Assembly: GCF_032854445.1 (NCBI RefSeq)
Contig: NC_088304.1
Location: 15,539,850 to 15,603,849, forward strand
Origin: Liolophura sinensis
Lineage: Eukaryota; Mollusca; Polyplacophora; Chitonida; Chitonidae
Direction of reading: 5' to 3'
Length of the DNA stretch: 64,000 nucleotides
The stretch's first letter is position 1; each line of letters opens with the position of its first letter. The notes beneath the pieces were generated by a model, which was given only the letters and a program-made list of their open reading frames with translations, was not told the DNA's origin and searched no databases. Made by a program: the position numbers and the translations under genes. Shown in pieces: positions 58,010-64,000 of this stretch.

Positions 58010-59405
58010 GACTTTTCTGTATGAGCTTACACGTAGTTTCATTTCATTTCACCTGAATCCCCAGGCCAACCATAATATACGTAATGTACCACGTTTCTTC
58101 ACCTTCATTTAATTATAAACGGTATTTTTCGTAGGCACCGGTTAAATATTTAAACTGTGAGGCCAGTATTTGTACTGCATCAGGTTCGTTTGGTTTTAAT
58201 CATTTTGTGGTATTCATTTTATTCTAAACTTACACCAGATTGAAAATATACAGTGCTGTGGTTGCAATAGCTATTGGCTTGTACTATTCGTGATGTTTGT
58301 ACCCTTTCACGATTTGTTATGATCGTAAGTCTTGAAGTCGTTGTTGGATTTGTAAGTGTTGTAATAGAACATTGTTGTAAATGTTCAATTTTAACATGTA
58401 GTAAAGTGAACAACCAGTTGGGACAATCCATAGGCATGTTTTTCTTGAGAAATATCACTTGATTCGATATCCTTTTTAAATCTATTCTTTAAAAGGGCGT
58501 TCACCTGGGTATCTAGTGTTATTCCACGAGGGCAGGTTTATTGAACTATATCCCGCAGGATAGCCAGATGGGATATTATTTCTAGCATTACTCCGAGAGA
58601 GAAGGTTTGCCGTAATATGTCTCGAACGGTCACCAGATGGGATATCAAGTTAAGGATTTCTTAACAGGAACCGTTTAACTTGATACTCACATATTGTTTA
58701 ACTTAAGAACAGAACCAAAGACATCAGACATGACGCTACATGCAGTGTAACACTATACCAGCTCTGCTAGGGCTGTAATATTCACTGTTCAATGTAGTCG
58801 TTGTCTTTGGTCGTATATTTGTATTGATAGATATCTAACAACTGTATGCACCAAACATTTGAGAGGACGTGTGAGCGTGTGCATCCACTTAGAGGTCGTG
58901 ACAACCTCAAACGTCGTGTTTTGGGAAAATGCAATGTTATCTATTACATAATCTTATGAAAAAGAAGAAAAAAAAACTGACAGAAGGTCGAATCTAGGTC
59001 GCCATCTGCCAGTAACAAAAAGCAGAGTTATTTTTTGGCCTGTCAGTCAATTACATGTCTTATTTTCATTACAAAAGAAAAAACAGCAAATGTGAACATT
59101 ACATGCCCAGCCTTTTCTCCCGACTTTCTCAGGCAGATACGTCGCTCATTGCACTGTCGCTGAAACAGATAGGTTTCTATCACATGCAGTATTTGTGACC
59201 AAATGATAAAGTTCAAGGGTCGATTCTCCAGAGCTATTACTGGCTTAAGTCAAGATTTGAAGGCCCGTCACATGGCTTAGTTTTTGGTAATGGAAGTTAA
59301 AATTTATAATACAAGTTTGTAATAAGATCACGTTGATGAAGTGATTAAAAAATGATTTCTAGTGTCCAGACATAAGCTCTGAAATCGTACTTTACATTTT
59401 GACTG
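58010..59405. other. No recognised gene; weak two-copy repeat near 58560-58660
   Basis: The phrases ccagatgggatattat and ccagatgggatatcaag occur 71 bp apart. Otherwise unique sequence. Confidence 0.35.
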
Positions 59406-59411
59406 ATTTAA

Positions 59412-59550
59412 TATTTATTTATTTGATCGAATATTTACGTCGTACTGGATAATATTTCACTCACGCGAGGGCGACCAGCACTATGGTGGGAAGAAACCGA
59501 GCAGAACCCTGAAGAAACAGGCGACCATCCGCAAGTTGCTGCAGACCTGC
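59412..59550 (-). mobile_element. SINE family 2, 5'-truncated, degraded
   Basis: Tail in atttatttgatcgaatattt, body in agcactatggtgggaagaaa and gcgaccatccgcaagttgct. No tRNA head. Confidence 0.85.
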
Positions 59551-59704
59551 TTTGTGAAATGGGCTCCAGACTATATTCAGTGAATCGAAAGCTTTAACGA
59601 GCCTGCATTTAAGCTGTCTGAGCCAGCGAGAGTTCCTGGCTAGATTTAAGACACGCATTATTTCATGAAAGCTAAAATCAATTCTGCGATTATGTCTAGA
59701 TGAG

Positions 59705-59800
59705 TAATCATTTAATGCTATATACAAAATAACAACAGAGCAAGTAAAACCATACCAGCAACGATAGTTTAATAATTGGCAATTGGTCATACGTAATTTT
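59705..59800 (+). repeat. Fragment of the dispersed element (81-bp unit)
   Basis: The segment agcaagtaaaaccataccag, caacgatagtttaataattg, gcaattggtcatacgtaatt is a decayed single unit. Confidence 0.6.
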
Positions 59801-59809
59801 TTTATACCG

Positions 59810-60480
59810 CTCTCAAACCAGTGTGAAGAGTGTCAGTGAACCAGGGAAAAATGAAATCATTCAGAATTTGTTAAATTCCTAAACGGTTTAAATTTCTGTG
59901 TTTGCAAGTCGTTTTTTCCTTTTGTGGATTGTCTTTCTAGAGTGTAGTGACCTTCACTAGATGCTGACTGATTCCCAGAAACCTTCCTCAAAGCGAACTC
60001 GAAAAGAGTGCGCCGAATAAAGCTTAGTGATTGCGGTCACGAGGTCTGGGCAGCGGAGTTCTTCGTTAAGACCCCTAGGTGAAGAGGGATGCCGATTGCA
60101 TTACTTGCTATCCAGTGACCTTTGACAAATCAGATTCTGAGAGCTTTTAACGTTTTTTGCGGTTAGATCTAAAAGATTAGATAGACCGTGCTTTCCATTT
60201 CATCGATTTAACGCTGTAAGTACATTTTGTTGTGTTCTGCTATATTAGAGAGACAGGCATCAAAATGTTTTCTGTTTTTGTGTCTTTATAGTTACATTAA
60301 TGTGTCTAGGCCTAAAGCGTTTTCCTACCATTTCGCGTTAAACTTTTACGTGAAGTTGGCTATTAGTTTAAATAACCTGTTAAACGTCGATTGTCTTCAG
60401 GTGATAGCTTCATCAAACTTTGAAATATTTACCCAAAACTGGCAAACGATGATGGGAATAGCGCTTCACTTGCAGAATAT
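59810..60480. other. No recognised feature
   Basis: AT-rich unique sequence. Confidence 0.4.
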
Positions 60481-60484
60481 TTGC

Positions 60485-60725
60485 TTCGAAACCGACATTC
60501 GTATACGAGCCGTCAATCAATAAGGACGTTCCAGGTCAATAATCGCAAAGCCAATTTTCAAAACGATGTATAATATCAACCACGAAAGGACTAAGAATGT
60601 ATACAAAGTTGGAAAATAGAACGGAATCATGCAAAGAGAAGCAATCAACAGTTTACAATGATGTTGGAAAGACGCAAGGTATGTTCTAGGCGAATGAGCG
60701 AAATCGCTATACAGATCGTGTACCA
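60485..60725. repeat. Dispersed repeat, copy 3 of 3
   Basis: Shares its left part with 46668-46790 and its right part with 505-690, and so links the other two copies into one family. Minus-strand frames are interrupted. Confidence 0.65.
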
Positions 60726-60729
60726 CTCT

Positions 60730-63450
60730 AGAATATCAGTTGTCGGTAACCCGGGGTTGTTGTTGTTTTGAGGATACGATTTTGTTTCGGTACAAAACTA
60801 CGGATGATTATTAAGTAACACTGGCAGAACGCGGCGCGCAAACGCCATCCGGGCATAAACGTGGTGCAGATCATGAATAAATTGGCGAAGATTCACCATA
60901 ATGTATATGCAAGTATAATGTCTTAGAACAAAGAGCAGCCAGTATAAAGCGTTTTAAATAAGCCGTTTCGGAAACGTGTTGCGTAATCATAACCGAACCG
61001 GCGCGAACAGCAATTGGTAGCTGCTCTAGGTCGACGCGACCTGGGCTCGGTCAGTTCCAATTATATCTGTAACCACCAGTTCTAAGCGGCAGAATAACGT
61101 CACTTCAACCACCTGGAATAAATAGGAATGTGTTAAGGTTATGACAGGGAGAACCCTGTATGCTGAGTACCAGGATCGACTGACCTGGCACCAAGCCCCT
61201 CCCGTAACCCTAAGCCTAACATTTCCCACCAGGCTGGCTGTGTGGGACGAAGCAGGCCAACGGTATATAGGGTTGCCTTTTTCTCTTGCTAATTTACTGT
61301 TGTATATCTCCAGGATTCCTGCAAATTTTTTAACATCGCCTCAGTCAAGTCGAGTCTCAAAAGGCCACCAGTTCGAGAAGAAGCATACAATATTCCCTAT
61401 TAGAGATTGTTATGGCTAGAAAATAAGTGGCTGTGAGATCCACTAAAGTGAAGTCATTGCCTACACTTGGCCAGTGGAGGTCACTTGGGGATAACGTGTT
61501 GAATGAGTGAAAAGTGTATAACTTTTTTATTATTATTTTAAAGTTATTATTCCACGGCAACAGATGTTCCCCATGCGAAAACTGTTTGAAAGAATATATG
61601 TGTATTAGATTTATTTAACCTATCAACAAGTCAATAAACCCACCAAACTGAATTTGTTCCGGTAACTAGGAATGAATACCAGGATGGTTTGATTTACGCT
61701 CTAAATGTATACAATGACACAATTCAGGCATAAATAGGAACTGATCCATTAATCGGACGATGTGCAGGAACGTCAAGAAATCTTTCGCCGGGAGACGCGG
61801 AATGAGGCCTTAACCATTCTGTAGTCTTATATATATATGGCATATCTCAGTGAAGATATCGACGGAAATGTCACTTTAATCTAGTGTGTCATCTGATCGT
61901 GGACATCATAACGACCGTTCATTTAGCGATTGTAAGTCCGCTTCAGCCATAATAGGCATGCGCCGAAGTCCCTTGATTTCCTCACCCTTTGATTTACTCA
62001 TTCCTTGTAGTAGCAGTCAGCAAAGACAAATCAATGAAGATCAATACTAAGGAAATGAGAGCAGTGTAGGTTTGGAGGTGTAAGACTCTAGTCGCCCTTC
62101 CTCCATGTCTTTACTAATGTTCCCTGGATAAAACCGACGGCGCCTCCAATACCAGACTCTAATAGAGGCTCCCATGTTGTATCTTGTGGACGTAATACTG
62201 TGCGCGAACCAATGAGAAAGCGTTGATTGCCCGGACGTTCCAGTCGGCTTCGACTGGTGTACCATTATTGTTCGTGTTACAACTTTAAGATCAGCCAAAC
62301 GATGGCTCAGTTGTTTACTTATTTGAAAACGGCTAAAATCACGAACCTGCTGACAGTCAGCTAGGTGGTGAACCTCTTAGGTGACTAAGAGGCATTCTTC
62401 AAAACAGCTTACGTCAAAATATCACAGCAAAAACAACATTTATTGAGAATAATTATGGTGATAATCCTACTTATAGTTCAGCATATTGTATATCACATTT
62501 GGATATAAGAGTTAAATTCTTGTTAAAATGCCATAATATTTAATATACAGGTACTTCAACACGCTCTCAAATCTAACCAGTAGGCTCGCTTAGCTCAGAG
62601 TGATCAGTTCAGGACCTGTGGAACTTTCCACGCATGTATGCTGTAGCTCTCTCAGACCGGTTGTTGTCTCTTTAATGATGACTAGTGGAGAGAGAGGGGA
62701 TTGCCACACAGCTGTGTGTGAAACACTTGAGGCGCACCAGCTGTCGCAGTTCAAACTAGCCTTGCCCTGACAACACGGCGACAACGATGTAGCTATCATA
62801 GATAGTAGCAGAAATCCTACAGTCTCTGTGATTTCTGTCAGTTTGCTATAAAACTGAAATTTCTTGACCTATTTTTCTCACCGGAATTCGGTGTCTGAAC
62901 ATTAATCTACAAACCCAGTGCAGAAATGCATTCTTCGCACGTTTTTCAGAAATTGCTTCCTGAGATCTATCTGGTAAACAACCACTGGTTTTATATCACC
63001 GTTAAATCAAATCACACTTTAATATGCTTTCTGATCATTATTGTTTAACAATAATCTCCACTTCAGCATTACTTGTCAATAAAATATCGATCACTGGCAT
63101 CCTCTTTAGTTAAAATCATTCTTTAAACACTTCTCTGCTTGTTCAGATTTCTCTATTTGTCCTACAAACTACCAGTGTTTTGCAGCCAGCACTTGCGTTT
63201 GTAGGTGTTTTTTATCCGTCCACAGTCCTTTCAGTGCTGCACTATGCATTTACCTTGAGAAAAAATATCCAAAGTGAATAAGAAGTACAGTTATAAATAT
63301 TTATATGCATATATTTCTCTTAAACTGTTTCAAGAGACCAGTTTTTGTTTCCTTATTTAACATCTATTGAAGCTTTTATAGCCGATAAAAGAATTCACAG
63401 GGCATGTTTTGGGCAAAATTTGATTTATAGCTTTAAGTAGAACGTATTTT
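60730..63450. other. Mostly unique sequence, no recognised gene
   Basis: Open frames of up to 92 codons (for example 61141-61419 plus and 62047-62298 minus) carry no recognised domain. The region 62090-62290 is less AT-rich and has an inverted CCAAT motif, but no gene could be supported. Confidence 0.4.
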
Positions 63451-63509
63451 ATTTGATTCATCTATTTGTTTTTAAAGGCCGCACGATTTTTTTTATCTCT
63501 GCCCAAGGC

Positions 63510-64000
63510 ATATACATGTCATACGGGAGATATAGCGATCAGATTGAGTCGTTGTCCGTCCATTCCTCTGTCTGTATTCATTGCCCGGTAAACTCGCCTC
63601 CTAGACAGTTATACTTGGATTTTCATGAAACTTTGTGTCCATATGAAAATGCGAATGTGGTATTTGGGTACCGCTGGATTAATTATTTCTGAATTATTTT
63701 GGATTAGGGACTTGTAGCGAGTGGGTGTCAGTGCAACCCGTCATAGAGCTATCATTTGACTCACGAAACTTTGTGGGCATACAGAGATCATGTGATAGCG
63801 TGTGCTGTTTAGGTTGTGACACATCAATTCAGTTATTGCCCCTTAAACATAGAATCGAGACTTCGTTTGTCAGTCGAGATCCTCCTAGAGTTATTACTTC
63901 ATGAAACTTTGTTGACGGACCAGAGATCATGTGATGATGTGCAGGTGATATTTGGGCTCTTCCACAATTATTTCCAGAGTGACATCCCTAATCGATCCTA
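63510..64000. repeat. Degenerate tandem repeat, about 138-bp unit, cut by the window end
   Basis: The landmark cat/cac-gaaactttgt recurs at 63624, 63762 and 63900, exactly 138 bp apart, and agagatcatgtgat follows it in the last two. Copies are strongly diverged. The block begins after gttgtccgtccattcctctg and continues past the window. Confidence 0.75.

Overview
This window looks like non-coding, repeat-dominated nuclear DNA from a marine invertebrate animal. I favour a mollusc, most likely a bivalve, with another lophotrochozoan such as a brachiopod as the alternative. The evidence is AT-rich sequence with only short open frames, tRNA-derived SINEs whose tail ends in a gcggtaaaacaccaatcaaataaata-like sequence (a type I associate with bivalve genomes), a Penelope-like reverse transcriptase relic, a LINE RNase H relic and many minisatellites. 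No complete gene can be called with confidence, no true tRNA or rRNA gene was recognised, and there is no bacterial-style operon or CRISPR. Taxon assignment is inference from repeat style.

Layout. 0-5 kb: a SINE, a decayed Penelope RT, a 39/40-bp minisatellite and a 187-codon RNase H/zinc-knuckle LINE relic fused to a dispersed repeat. 5-13 kb: 48-bp and 58-bp minisatellites, a palindromic MITE, SINE pieces and an open frame behind a splice-acceptor-like site (10.36-10.73 kb, minus). 13-23 kb: a 444-bp foldback element, a TA microsatellite, a 79-bp array with higher-order structure, inverted LTR pieces, and 69-bp and 54-bp arrays. 23.4-26.6 kb: a large satellite of about 38 copies of an 81-bp unit. 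27.4-39.4 kb: three diverged long repeat units holding five copies of a module with a TATA-like box and AATAAA; an LTR with primer-binding-site-like sequence lies in the first unit, and a SINE with a perfect 13-bp target duplication lies just inside the LTR element. 39-64 kb: mostly unique AT-rich DNA scattered with SINEs, MITEs and single copies of the element that contains the 81-bp unit, plus two weak exon candidates (51.4-52.2 kb minus; 57.9 kb plus).

The main observation is that one dispersed repeat family occurs as single copies at several places (about 4.7, 43.5, 45.6, 47.6, 55.7 and 59.7 kb). Its internal 81-bp segment is the unit of the large array at 23.4-26.6 kb, and the element's own 3' flank is still present just past the array. 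The satellite therefore appears to have grown inside a mobile element copy. The second is the 12-kb cluster of TATA-bearing modules, which could be decayed LTRs or a family of non-coding transcription units.
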